Shown here piece after piece: positions 20,848 to 29,639 of a stretch of 64,000 nucleotides of DNA. Made by a program: the position numbers and the translations under genes. Positions within the stretch are counted from its first letter, which is position 1. Each line of letters starts with the position of its first letter. Source of the stretch: Pseudomonas viridiflava (lineage in GTDB: Bacteria; Pseudomonadota; Gammaproteobacteria; Pseudomonadales; Pseudomonadaceae); NCBI RefSeq assembly GCF_900580675.1, contig NZ_UTBG01000026.1:1-64000 (forward strand). Direction: 5' to 3'. Under the pieces are notes generated by a model. That model was not told the origin of the DNA and ran no database searches. It saw only the letters and a program-made list of their open reading frames with translations.

Positions 20848-22923
20848 ATGACTGAGCTGTCGCAGGTGTCGGTGACGGCACTCAAGGGTGTCGGTGAAGC
20901 CATGGCCGAAAAGCTGGCCAAAGTCGGCCTGGAAAATCTCCAGGACGTACTGTTCCACCTGCCCCTGCGCTACCAGGATCGCACCCGCGTGGTGCCCATC
21001 GGCCAGTTGCGTCCTGGGCAGGACGCGGTGGTCGAAGGCACCGTCAGCGGCGCCGACGTGGTGATGGGCAAGCGCCGCAGCCTGGTCGTGCGCCTGCAGG
21101 ACGGCACCGGCGGCCTGAGCCTGCGCTTCTACCACTTCAGCAACGCGCAGAAAGAGGGCCTCAAACGTGGCACCCGCGTGCGCTGCTACGGCGAAGCGCG
21201 GCCCGGCGCCTCCGGCCTGGAGATTTACCACCCGGAATACCGCGCCATTACCGGCGATGAACCGCCACCGGTGGACACCACGCTCACCCCGATCTACCCG
21301 CTCACCGAAGGCCTGACTCAACAACGCCTGCGTCAGCTGTGCATGCAGACTCTGACGATGCTTGGCCCCAAGAGCCTGCCCGACTGGCTCCCCAAGGAGC
21401 TGGCCCGCGACTATCAACTGGCGCCGCTGGACGACGCGATTCGTTATTTGCATCATCCACCGGCCGACGCCGACGTCGACGAACTGGCGCTTGGGCATCA
21501 CTGGGCCCAGCATCGCCTGGCCTTCGAAGAGTTGCTGACCCACCAACTGTCCCAGCAACGCCTGCGCGAAAGCATGCGTTCGCTGCGCGCGCCGGCCATG
21601 CCCAAGGCCACGCGCCTGCCTGCGCAATACCTGGCCAACCTGGGTTTTGCGCCCACCGGTGCCCAGCAACGCGTCGGCAATGAAATCGCCTACGACCTGA
21701 GCCAGAAAGAACCGATGCTGCGCCTGATCCAGGGCGACGTGGGCGCGGGTAAAACCGTGGTCGCCGCCCTCGCCGCGTTGCAGGCGCTGGAAGCCGGTTA
21801 CCAGGTGGCATTGATGGCGCCCACCGAGATTCTCGCCGAGCAGCACTTCATCACGTTCAAGCGCTGGCTCGAACCGCTGGGCCTGGAAGTGGCGTGGCTG
21901 GCCGGCAAGCTCAAGGGCAAAACCCGCGTAGCCGCGCTTGAGCAAATCGCCGGTGGCGCACCGATGGTGGTGGGCACCCACGCGCTGTTCCAGGACGAAG
22001 TGAAGTTCAAGAACCTGGCCCTGGTGATCATCGACGAACAGCACCGGTTCGGCGTGCAACAACGCCTGGCGTTGCGCCAGAAAGGCGTGGGCGGGCGCAT
22101 GAGCCCGCACCAGTTGATCATGACCGCCACACCGATCCCACGCACCCTGGCCATGAGCGCCTACGCCGACCTCGACACTTCGATCCTCGACGAACTGCCG
22201 CCCGGCCGTACCCCGGTCAACACCGTGCTGGTCACCGATACCCGCCGCGTCGAAGTGATCGAACGCGTACGCGGCGCCTGCGCCGAAGGCCGCCAGGCCT
22301 ATTGGGTGTGCACACTGATCGAGGAGTCCGAAGAGCTGACCTGCCAGGCCGCCGAAACCACGTACGAAGACCTCACCAGCGCCTTGGGCGAGCTCAAGGT
22401 CGGGCTGATCCACGGGCGCATGAAGCCGGTGGAAAAGGCCGCCGTGATGGCTGAGTTCAAGGCCGGCAACCTGCAACTGTTGGTCGCCACGACGGTGATC
22501 GAAGTGGGCGTGGACGTGCCCAACGCCAGCCTGATGATCATTGAAAACCCCGAGCGCCTGGGCCTGGCGCAGTTGCACCAATTGCGTGGCCGCGTCGGCC
22601 GGGGCAGTGCGGCCAGCCATTGCGTGCTGCTCTACCATCCGCCGCTGTCGCAGATCGGTCGCCAGCGCCTGGGGATCATGCGCGAAACCAACGATGGTTT
22701 TGTCATTGCCGAAAAAGACCTCGAGCTGCGCGGCCCCGGCGAAATGCTTGGCACGCGCCAGACCGGCCTGCTGCAATTCAAAGTCGCCGACCTGATGCGC
22801 GACGCCGACCTGTTGCCCGCCGTACGCGATGCCGCGCAAGCGCTGCTCGAACGCTGGCCAGATCACGTCAGCCCGTTGCTGGATCGCTGGCTGCGGCATG
22901 GGCAGCAATACGGCCAAGTGTGA
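20848..22923 (+). CDS. recG: ATP-dependent DNA helicase RecG
   Basis: The start at 20848 (MTELSQVSVTALKGVG) gives 691 aa, the family length; a longer reading overlaps oxyR. Domains: wedge/OB domain (about 1-270), then helicase domains with Walker A GDVGAGKT, motif II DEQH, TATPIPRTL and the QLRGRVGRG motif VI. RecG remodels stalled replication forks and R-loops by branch migration. It is co-transcribed with oxyR, so peroxide stress and fork repair may be linked. Confidence 0.96.
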   Translation: MTELSQVSVTALKGVGEAMAEKLAKVGLENLQDVLFHLPLRYQDRTRVVPIGQLRPGQDAVVEGTVSGADVVMGKRRSLVVRLQDGTGGLSLRFYHFSNAQKEGLKRGTRVRCYGEARPGASGLEIYHPEYRAITGDEPPPVDTTLTPIYPLTEGLTQQRLRQLCMQTLTMLGPKSLPDWLPKELARDYQLAPLDDAIRYLHHPPADADVDELALGHHWAQHRLAFEELLTHQLSQQRLRESMRSLRAPAMPKATRLPAQYLANLGFAPTGAQQRVGNEIAYDLSQKEPMLRLIQGDVGAGKTVVAALAALQALEAGYQVALMAPTEILAEQHFITFKRWLEPLGLEVAWLAGKLKGKTRVAALEQIAGGAPMVVGTHALFQDEVKFKNLALVIIDEQHRFGVQQRLALRQKGVGGRMSPHQLIMTATPIPRTLAMSAYADLDTSILDELPPGRTPVNTVLVTDTRRVEVIERVRGACAEGRQAYWVCTLIEESEELTCQAAETTYEDLTSALGELKVGLIHGRMKPVEKAAVMAEFKAGNLQLLVATTVIEVGVDVPNASLMIIENPERLGLAQLHQLRGRVGRGSAASHCVLLYHPPLSQIGRQRLGIMRETNDGFVIAEKDLELRGPGEMLGTRQTGLLQFKVADLMRDADLLPAVRDAAQALLERWPDHVSPLLDRWLRHGQQYGQV

Positions 22924-23000
22924 CGCCTGACTCACTTAACCGACCTACAGTTGTATCAAGCTGGTTATACTTCGGTGAATGTAAGAAATTGGATCAGGCC

Positions 23001-24401
23001 ATGTCAGAAGTTGCCCTCGCCACAGCCCCACTGACCGCCCCGCCGGTCATTCGGGCTCTGCTCGCAAAGCTCGCCGTCACCTATACGGAAGTCGCCGAAC
23101 AACCTGGCCTGAATCCTGCGCGAAAGGTCCAGGCCGTGCTGCTCGAAGATGCAGTGGGCGCACTGATGGTGCTGTTCCCCCAGAACCAGTTGCTCGACCT
23201 CAACCGCCTCGCCGAACTCACCGGTCGCCGCCTCACGGCCGTGTCGCCGGATCGCATCGAGCGCATGCTCGGCAAGCATGACCTGAGCCTGCTGCCGGGC
23301 CTGCCGCCTCTCACCAGTTCGCCATGCCTGTACGAAGGCAGTTTGCTCGACGAGCCGAGCCTGTTAGTGCATTCGGGCGAAGCCGGGCTGCTGCTGGAAA
23401 TTGCCACCGACGATTTCAAGAGCATGCTCACCAAGGCCAGCGCCGCCCGATTTGGCGAGCCACTGAGCAACATTCGCCCCAACCTCGACCGCCCCAACGA
23501 TGACCGCGAGGAAATCACCCAGGCGATGCAGGCGTTCACCGCCCGCCGTATCCAGCAGCGCCTGGAAGCGACCATCGAGATCCCGCCGCTGGCCGACACC
23601 GCGCAAAAAATCATCAAGCTGCGCGTCGACCCCAACGCCACCATCGATGACATCACCGGCGTAGTGGAAACCGACCCGGCCCTGGCCGCACAGGTGGTGA
23701 GCTGGGCGGCGTCGCCGTACTACGCGTCGCCGGGCAAGATTCGTTCAGTTGAAGATGCCATCGTGCGCGTGCTGGGCTTTGATCTGGTGATCAACCTGGC
23801 GCTGGGACTGGCGCTGGGCAAGACCCTGAGCCTGCCCAAAGACCACCCGCACCAGGCCACGCCATACTGGCATCAGTCGATCTACACCGCCGCCGTGATC
23901 GAAGGCCTGACCCGCGCCATGCCTCGCGCCCAGCGCCCGGAAGCGGGCCTGACCTACCTGGCCGGCCTGCTGCACAACTTCGGTTACCTGCTGCTGGCGC
24001 ATGTGTTCCCGCCGCACTTCTCGCTGATCTGCCGCCATCTGGAGGTCAACCCGCACCTGTGCCACAGCTATGTCGAGCAGCACTTGCTGGGCATCAGCCG
24101 CGAGCAGATCGGCGCCTGGCTGATGCGCTACTGGGACATGCCGGACGAACTGTCCACCGCTCTGCGCTTCCAGCACGACCCGACCTACGACGGCCAATAC
24201 GCCGAGTACCCGAACTTGGTGTGCCTGGCGGTGCGCCTGCTGCGCAGCCGCGGCATTGGCTCCGGGCCGGACGAAGCGATTCCGGATGCACTGCTTGAGC
24301 GCCTGGGGCTGACGCGTGAAAAAGCTGATGAAGTGGTAGGCAAGGTGCTGGATGCCGAGGTGCTGTTGCGCGAGTTGGCCTCCCAGTTTACCCAGGGCTA
24401 A
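23001..24401 (+). CDS. HDOD domain protein with YbaK-like N-terminal domain
   Basis: The start at 23001 (MSEVALATAPLTAPPVIRAL) gives 466 aa; upstream in-frame sequence lies inside recG. Residues about 15-165 resemble the aminoacyl-tRNA deacylase/YbaK editing fold (ARKVQAVLLEDAVGALMVLFPQ, LDLNRLAELTGRRL). Residues about 195-400 form an HDOD domain (IPPLADTAQKIIKLRVDP, VVETDPALAAQVVSWAAS), an HD-like module without the full catalytic set that usually acts in signalling. The pairing is a known Pseudomonas architecture of unknown function. It is probably co-transcribed with recG (77-base gap). Confidence 0.82.
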   Translation: MSEVALATAPLTAPPVIRALLAKLAVTYTEVAEQPGLNPARKVQAVLLEDAVGALMVLFPQNQLLDLNRLAELTGRRLTAVSPDRIERMLGKHDLSLLPGLPPLTSSPCLYEGSLLDEPSLLVHSGEAGLLLEIATDDFKSMLTKASAARFGEPLSNIRPNLDRPNDDREEITQAMQAFTARRIQQRLEATIEIPPLADTAQKIIKLRVDPNATIDDITGVVETDPALAAQVVSWAASPYYASPGKIRSVEDAIVRVLGFDLVINLALGLALGKTLSLPKDHPHQATPYWHQSIYTAAVIEGLTRAMPRAQRPEAGLTYLAGLLHNFGYLLLAHVFPPHFSLICRHLEVNPHLCHSYVEQHLLGISREQIGAWLMRYWDMPDELSTALRFQHDPTYDGQYAEYPNLVCLAVRLLRSRGIGSGPDEAIPDALLERLGLTREKADEVVGKVLDAEVLLRELASQFTQG

Positions 24402-24423
24402 ATTCGGCGTCCCTTACACCGCT

Positions 24424-24505
24424 ATCGCAGGCAAGCCAGCTCCCACAGTTGACTGCATTCCAGTGCTGGAACTCGGTCAACGGTGGGAGCTGGCTTGCCT
24501 GCGAT
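24424..24505. repeat. REPIN (GGGAGCTGGCTTGCCTGCGAT type)
   Basis: ATCGCAGGCAAGCCAGCTCC at 24424 onward and its inverted copy ending at 24505 flank about 34 bases. This second REP type differs from the one at 8149-8238 in the loop-proximal bases. It marks the gap between the HDOD gene and the minus-strand hypothetical gene. Confidence 0.92.
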
Positions 24506-24535
24506 GAATTCAACGCGGTACTCCTGAAGAAAACC

Positions 24536-24916
24536 TCAAGCCTTTTTCTTTTTCTTCGGCTTCAAATACTTGGTCAGCCCCTGGAACCAAATCACCAGCG
24601 CCGGGTTGCCCTTGATCTGGATCGACTTGTCCTGAATCCCCGTCATGAACGCCAGTTGCTTGTTCTTCGCCTGCATCGTGGCGAAGCCGTAGGCGGCATC
24701 CTTGAACGCAATCGCAAAGGCCGGCGCCGGGTGAACACCCGAACGGCTGGTGATGCGCTGGTCTTTGACGACGAAGTGACGGGCAACCTTGCCGTCGAGG
24801 GTCTGCAACTGGAACGCCAGGTCTTTGTCACCCAACTGTTGCTGGAAGGCAGGATTGGTGCGGCTGGCTTTGCCCATCATCAGGCCCAGCACCCACAGCA
24901 GAAGACGAAATTTCAT
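24536..24916 (-). CDS. Conserved hypothetical protein, SCP2-like fold possible
   Basis: A 126-aa protein starting at 24916 (MKFRLLLWVLGLMMGKASRT), with a hydrophobic N-terminal segment that could be an anchor. The body (FQLQTLDGKVARHFVVKDQR, ALVIWFQGLTKYL) is reminiscent of SCP2 sterol-carrier-like proteins. The C-terminus is strikingly basic (KPKKKKKA). Function is unknown. It is the last core-chromosome gene before the T6SS block and reads toward the HDOD gene. Confidence 0.7.
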   Translation of the reverse strand: MKFRLLLWVLGLMMGKASRTNPAFQQQLGDKDLAFQLQTLDGKVARHFVVKDQRITSRSGVHPAPAFAIAFKDAAYGFATMQAKNKQLAFMTGIQDKSIQIKGNPALVIWFQGLTKYLKPKKKKKA

Positions 24917-25040
24917 GCACACGGCCTCGGTATCATTATTAAGTGGCCGCAGCAGTTTAACGATTTACAAAAGGAACGCCACCGATCTCGCGCATTAGCA
25001 GGAGATCGGCTGGCGTTTGACGCTTATAGCAGCATGTTAC

Positions 25041-25964
25041 TTAAACGTTTGGGCAAGGTACCGGTGCCCAGTCGGCCAGATTCGGATCACGGCAGCTGCC
25101 TTCCAGCTGTGCTTTACCGGCGCTTGCAACCTGCTTGCTTGCAGCTTGCTTGGCCTGCACGGTCTGGATGCTCTTCTCGGTGGTCACCGCTTCCTGCGGC
25201 ACGACTGGCAGCGCTTTCTTTTTCGCCGGCTTCACGGCTTTCTTGCCTTTGGCCGGCGGCGTAACCGGTGTGGTGTCGGCCGTGGCCACGGTGACCACAT
25301 CGTTACGCTGTACGCCGACCTGCTGCAGGTCTTTCTCGTAGGCCTGGGTGTAGTTGTTCAGGTCTTCACTGGCTTTGCCGTTGACCGCGACGATCAGGTC
25401 ATTGGATTCCTTCAGGCCAGCCACGATTTCCGCCAGGCGCTTGCGCCCTTCGGTGTCGTTGACGGTCTTGGCCTTGCGGTCGCTCACGAGCTTGGTGAAC
25501 GCGCTCTGGTAGCACTGCTGCGACGCCTTGGCGTACGCGGTGCTGCGGTCGATGTCGGACGCGCTTTTGTTGAAGTCGGTTGAGTAGGACGCGATGCGCT
25601 GGTTGTCATCGGTGATCTGCTTCTGACGCTCGGTGTAGTAACCCGCTGCGCCACCCGCCAGGGCGCCGCCCGCTGCGCCAATCGCGGCGTTGCGGCCGCG
25701 CTTTTCCTTGTCGCCAGTGAAAGCTCCCAGCAATGCACCGCCGGCAGCGCCGAGGGCGGCACCGGTGACGACCGACTTGGTCATGTCCGAATCGGTGGTA
25801 CGCAAGTGCTGCACCGGCTCGTAGCAATTAGGGTAGTACTCGACCTTGGTGCTCGACGCGACCTTGGAGGCCGGCGACGTGGCGCAACCGGTCAGCACAG
25901 TGCTGAAACCGGCCGCGATCAGCAGCAAGTGACGCTTGGAAACCGCCTTACGGGAAAAAAGCAT
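25041..25964 (-). CDS. tagQ: T6SS regulatory lipoprotein TagQ
   Basis: A 307-aa lipoprotein (signal peptide ending LTGCATS, Cys at residue 27, no Asp at +2, so outer membrane expected). It contains a glycine-zipper segment (GAALGAAGGALLGAFTG and AAIGAAGGALAGGAAGYY) and a long charged C-terminal region. In the HSI-I system TagQ is an outer-membrane lipoprotein needed to hold TagR in place for signalling to PpkA. Position at the end of fha-...-tagTSRQ and length both fit TagQ. It is 84 bases downstream of tagR. Confidence 0.85.
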   Translation of the reverse strand: MLFSRKAVSKRHLLLIAAGFSTVLTGCATSPASKVASSTKVEYYPNCYEPVQHLRTTDSDMTKSVVTGAALGAAGGALLGAFTGDKEKRGRNAAIGAAGGALAGGAAGYYTERQKQITDDNQRIASYSTDFNKSASDIDRSTAYAKASQQCYQSAFTKLVSDRKAKTVNDTEGRKRLAEIVAGLKESNDLIVAVNGKASEDLNNYTQAYEKDLQQVGVQRNDVVTVATADTTPVTPPAKGKKAVKPAKKKALPVVPQEAVTTEKSIQTVQAKQAASKQVASAGKAQLEGSCRDPNLADWAPVPCPNV

Positions 25965-26048
25965 AGGTGTGTTCTCGTTTAAGTTTGACTTGCCCAGCGC
26001 GGCCCACCGCCGCCTGAGTCCCTTCCAAGCTCGCCATACAGCCAGCGA

Positions 26049-27758
26049 TCATCGCTGACCGCTCGCTGCGAGCAATTCCTTCAAGATCGTCGCCGGGTCG
26101 GCCCGCTGTTGCTTGCGGTAGTTGCCGACATGGCGGACGAACAGTGTTGCGCGCGTCACCAGGCTCTTGCCGAGCACGGGTTTGCGGTCCAGCTCTTCCT
26201 TGATTCGTTGAAACTGCGCCTGGATCACCGCATCGGTGTAGCGCGTGCCGGTCGCCAGATTGTCGATGTAAATCGCCACCGCGCCATCAAGCGCGCTGCG
26301 GCCATTGGTGATGGCCATGTCAAACAGCTGCGCGCTGGCCTCATCCTTGTTGTCGATTGCCTGTTGGCGACTCTTCTGCAGGTTGGCCAGGCGAATGTTG
26401 TAGTTGGCGATGGTCTCGGCCACCAACGCGGCCGACTGGATCAGGTTGCCCGCGGCTTCTTCGCGTTGCTGGGCGATCAACGAGACATTGCGCTTGAGCT
26501 CTTCGTTGACCAGCCCCAGTTCGGCTTGCAGCTTGGGGTCGACGCTGGCGGCGATGATGCTGTCCAGGCGTTTGGTCGGGTCCTGGGCGTCGTCGATGGC
26601 GTCGGTCAGCGAGGCCAGGCGGCCTTCTTTCTGCCACTGCGCGAACAGCTCCTTGTAGCGCGAGCGCGGCGCCGACAACGCGCCAATCGCCACTCGGAAA
26701 CCGGTGGCCTCGTTGCTTTGCTCGGTGCCGTCGGCAGCGAACAGCGGGTACTCGCGGCGCATCCCGGTAAACAGCGTGCCCTCGCCTTCCAGGTAGTTGC
26801 CGCCCTTGACCACAAAGCCGCCGTAGGTGCCTTGGCGGCGCCCGGCGTGCACCAGCTGGAAGGATTCCTGGACCATTTCCGCCGCGTTGCCGATCACGTC
26901 GAACAGGCCAATCGGGTTGGGCAATTTGGTGCCGATGGGCATCAGCCGCGCGGCCTGGCCGGTGCCGCCGGCAACTTGGTTGAACACTGCGTAATCACCG
27001 AGCGGGCCGTCGCTGTCGCTGCCTTCGACGCGACGGGGGAACAGCCGCCCTTCGAGGTCCTGACGGCTGACCGCCTGGCCACCGCGCGCGGCGAACTCCC
27101 ATTCCACTTCGGTGGGCAGGCGCACAAAGCCCAGGCCGCCGTCATCCGCCGAAGTACCGCGCCCGCTGACCGGCAACAACTCGCGGTGATATTTCATCAG
27201 CCACGCGCTGTACACCGCCGAGAAGCGCTCGGCTTCAAAGCGCGACAGCTTGACCTTGGGCAAGCGCCCGGCCATGCCGCCTGGCACATCGCACGCCGGC
27301 GCCGGTTCGCCACTGGCCAGCGACTGCGCCTGGGACATGACCTGGGCGTACTGGCGTGCGGTCACTTCGTACTTGCCGATGAAATACAGCATGGGCTTGA
27401 GCGGGGTTTTGGCGTCGGTCTTGGGCATCAAGGGCGCGATGACCTTGCTCCAATCCTTGGGCAAATCCTTGAGGGTGAACTGGCCGTTGATAAAGTCGCG
27501 GCGGTAGCCGGAAATAAACGACTGCTGATAACCCGCCTCGCCTTCGGCAAAGGGATAGCCGAGGCTGATCTCGCGGTCATCCAAAGTGCCCTGGGCCAGC
27601 ACGTAAGCGTAGCGGAACACCATGTTGCCTTCGCACGGCAACGGCAGGCTGACATCGCCTTCCAGCGGCTTGGGGTTGTCGAGCTTGTCGCTTGCTTCGT
27701 CGGCCCAGGCCATCGAGGCCAGGCTCAGCGCCACGGCGGCGCCCAGTAACTTATACAT
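26049..27758 (-). CDS. tagR: T6SS regulator TagR (formylglycine-generating enzyme-like)
   Basis: A 569-aa periplasmic protein with a signal peptide (residues 1-19, ending AWA). The central part (about 110-370) is an FGE-sulfatase/SUMF1-like domain: VRLPTEVEWEFAARGG, GLFDVIGNAAEMVQ and ATGFRVAIG are the hallmarks of that fold. The C-terminal 200 residues are alpha-helical and likely coiled-coil. In the threonine-phosphorylation pathway TagR acts upstream of PpkA and promotes its activation; it is not known as a true FGE. Its start overlaps the tagS stop by eight bases. Confidence 0.88.
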   Translation of the reverse strand: MYKLLGAAVALSLASMAWADEASDKLDNPKPLEGDVSLPLPCEGNMVFRYAYVLAQGTLDDREISLGYPFAEGEAGYQQSFISGYRRDFINGQFTLKDLPKDWSKVIAPLMPKTDAKTPLKPMLYFIGKYEVTARQYAQVMSQAQSLASGEPAPACDVPGGMAGRLPKVKLSRFEAERFSAVYSAWLMKYHRELLPVSGRGTSADDGGLGFVRLPTEVEWEFAARGGQAVSRQDLEGRLFPRRVEGSDSDGPLGDYAVFNQVAGGTGQAARLMPIGTKLPNPIGLFDVIGNAAEMVQESFQLVHAGRRQGTYGGFVVKGGNYLEGEGTLFTGMRREYPLFAADGTEQSNEATGFRVAIGALSAPRSRYKELFAQWQKEGRLASLTDAIDDAQDPTKRLDSIIAASVDPKLQAELGLVNEELKRNVSLIAQQREEAAGNLIQSAALVAETIANYNIRLANLQKSRQQAIDNKDEASAQLFDMAITNGRSALDGAVAIYIDNLATGTRYTDAVIQAQFQRIKEELDRKPVLGKSLVTRATLFVRHVGNYRKQQRADPATILKELLAASGQR

Positions 27759-28935
27759 CTCTGATTCCTTCAGAAGCCTGGATACGCGCTACTCGCCAAC
27801 CGCCACTCATCGCCGCCACGGCGCTGACGCCAAGGACTGCGACCAGGGCCAGGCCGTAATGCCGCGCCAGCAGGTGACTGGCGTGTTCGCCCGCTACCTG
27901 CACAAATAACTTGTTCAACGCCGCCTCGGCCAGGCCATACAGCCCGGCACTCAGCACGGCGGCAACACCCGCGCTGTACAGCGCCTGCAACACCACAAAC
28001 AGCAACAGCCCACCCGTGGAAAACCCCAACAGGCGCAACACCGATAATTCCCGACGCTTGCGCGCCACCGCCGCCAGTGCCCCGGCGAAAATCGCCGCAA
28101 ACGCCCCGGCCAGGGCCAGCCCGGCGATGATCCAGAACACAATCGACAGGTTGCGGCTCAATGACTGCACCTGGGCGATGGTCTGTGCCTGGGTCGACAC
28201 CGGCAGATTCTGCCCGGCGAAATACACCCGCAGCGGCTCCACATCCGTGAGGCTGCGCGCATACAAGCGAAACGCCGGGTACACCCGCTGCTCGCTCACG
28301 CCCACCGCCTCGCCGTCCCAGCCCAGTGCCGGTACGGCGCGCCCATCGCGGTAATCTTCCGCCGCTTCCAACAACTTCAAATCAGCAAACAAGCCATCGC
28401 GCGCGAACGCTTCCAATGGCAATACCGCCATTACCTGCAGCCGCGTGCGCTGCGCCTCGACACGCCCCGCCACTTGCCGCGCAAAGCTGGTCTCCAGCCA
28501 ATCGCCGGGGCGCGCCGCGAGCTTCTCGGCAGCGGTGTGGCTCAGCACAATCTGGTCCAGCCCTTTGGGCACTGGCAGGCTGCCCAGCAACGGATCACCC
28601 GGCGCGCTCGGCAGCATTTCCAGGACCAGCGTGCCCACCTGCGCCGTGGCCGCAATCTGCCGCGTGCGTGGCAGCGCAAAGGCCACATCGCTGCGCTGAC
28701 CCAGCTGCTCGACAAATCCGCTGCTGAATCGACCACCGCCCAACGGAATAATTTCACGGGTGGCGGGGTCGGTCTGCAAACGTTCGGTCAAACTGCTAAC
28801 CAGTCCAAATTTCAGGCCGAATAACACCAGCAACGGCGCGATCACCGCCACCAGCGCCAGCACCGAACACGCCGACAGCCAGGCGTCGTTGCGGTAATCC
28901 TGCCAGGCCAGCGAGGCCACCAGAGGAAGGCGCAT
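27751..28935 (-). CDS. tagS: T6SS-associated ABC transporter permease TagS
   Basis: The start at 28935 (MRLPLVASLAWQDYRN) is chosen because it forms an ATGA overlap with the tagT stop; the protein is then 394 aa. It is an FtsX/MacB-like permease: one N-terminal membrane helix (about 20-45), a large periplasmic domain, and three C-terminal helices (about 260-390), including the ARKRRELSVLRLLGFSTGG coupling motif. With the ATPase TagT it forms an inner-membrane complex that helps transmit the TagQR signal to PpkA; transported substrate unknown. Confidence 0.88.
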   Translation of the reverse strand: MRLPLVASLAWQDYRNDAWLSACSVLALVAVIAPLLVLFGLKFGLVSSLTERLQTDPATREIIPLGGGRFSSGFVEQLGQRSDVAFALPRTRQIAATAQVGTLVLEMLPSAPGDPLLGSLPVPKGLDQIVLSHTAAEKLAARPGDWLETSFARQVAGRVEAQRTRLQVMAVLPLEAFARDGLFADLKLLEAAEDYRDGRAVPALGWDGEAVGVSEQRVYPAFRLYARSLTDVEPLRVYFAGQNLPVSTQAQTIAQVQSLSRNLSIVFWIIAGLALAGAFAAIFAGALAAVARKRRELSVLRLLGFSTGGLLLFVVLQALYSAGVAAVLSAGLYGLAEAALNKLFVQVAGEHASHLLARHYGLALVAVLGVSAVAAMSGGWRVARIQASEGIRDV

Positions 28936-29639
28936 CAGCACACCTCCCCAAGGGTGGCGGTGACGCCGCCGTCGCTGTCGCGCCGGCAACTGATGCGCCG
29001 CACCTGCAAACCACTCGCGCGGGCCAGCGGTTCATCATGGGTGGCGATCACACAGGCGGCGCGGTGTTCGCGGGCCTGGGCCAGCAGCGCCTGCATCACG
29101 CGCTCGGCGTTAAGCGGGTCCAGGGATGCGGTCGGCTCATCCGCCAACACCAGCTGCGGCGCATGGGCCAGGGCACGCGCGCAGCTCACGCGCTGGCGTT
29201 GGCCCACTGACAGCGCCGCGGGCTTCTTGGCCAATTGGTCGCTGATTTCCAACTGCTCGGCCAGCCGCGCCACACTGCCGTCGTCCTTCAAACCGAGCAA
29301 TTGGCGGGACAGCGCAATATTGCCGCGCACATCGAGAAAACCCAGCAGGCCACCGGTTTGCAACACATAGCCCAAGTGACGGCTACGAAGCTCAGCCAAG
29401 GCCGTTTGCTTGTCGGCGCGCCACAGCCCGCCGATGTCCTGCTGATTGAATTCGAACTGGCCGACCTGATCCGGCGCCAGTACCAGCGCGAGCAAATCGA
29501 GCAAGGTGCTTTTGCCGCAGCCACTCGGCCCGACAATCGCCAATTGCTCACCCGCACGCAGCTGCAATGCCGGAATCACCAGGCTGTAGCGCTGGCTACC
29601 GAGGCCCCGGCTCTTGTGCACTGCGTTCAAATTCAGCAT
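28935..29639 (-). CDS. tagT: T6SS-associated ABC transporter ATPase TagT
   Basis: The start at the ATG of 29639 overlaps the ppkA stop (ATGA); a GTG three bases earlier is a less likely alternative. The 234-aa protein is an ABC ATPase of the LolD/MacB type: Walker A GPSGCGKST, signature LSVGQRQR, Walker B LVLADEP and the H-loop IATHD. The signature has V where LSGGQ has G. It partners TagS. The operon position between ppkA and tagS is the HSI-I order. Confidence 0.92.
   Translation of the reverse strand: MLNLNAVHKSRGLGSQRYSLVIPALQLRAGEQLAIVGPSGCGKSTLLDLLALVLAPDQVGQFEFNQQDIGGLWRADKQTALAELRSRHLGYVLQTGGLLGFLDVRGNIALSRQLLGLKDDGSVARLAEQLEISDQLAKKPAALSVGQRQRVSCARALAHAPQLVLADEPTASLDPLNAERVMQALLAQAREHRAACVIATHDEPLARASGLQVRRISCRRDSDGGVTATLGEVC

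Noticed and set aside
20677-22935. 752-codon minus-strand open frame opposite recG
   Set aside because: Shadow of recG; recG motifs are complete on the plus strand.
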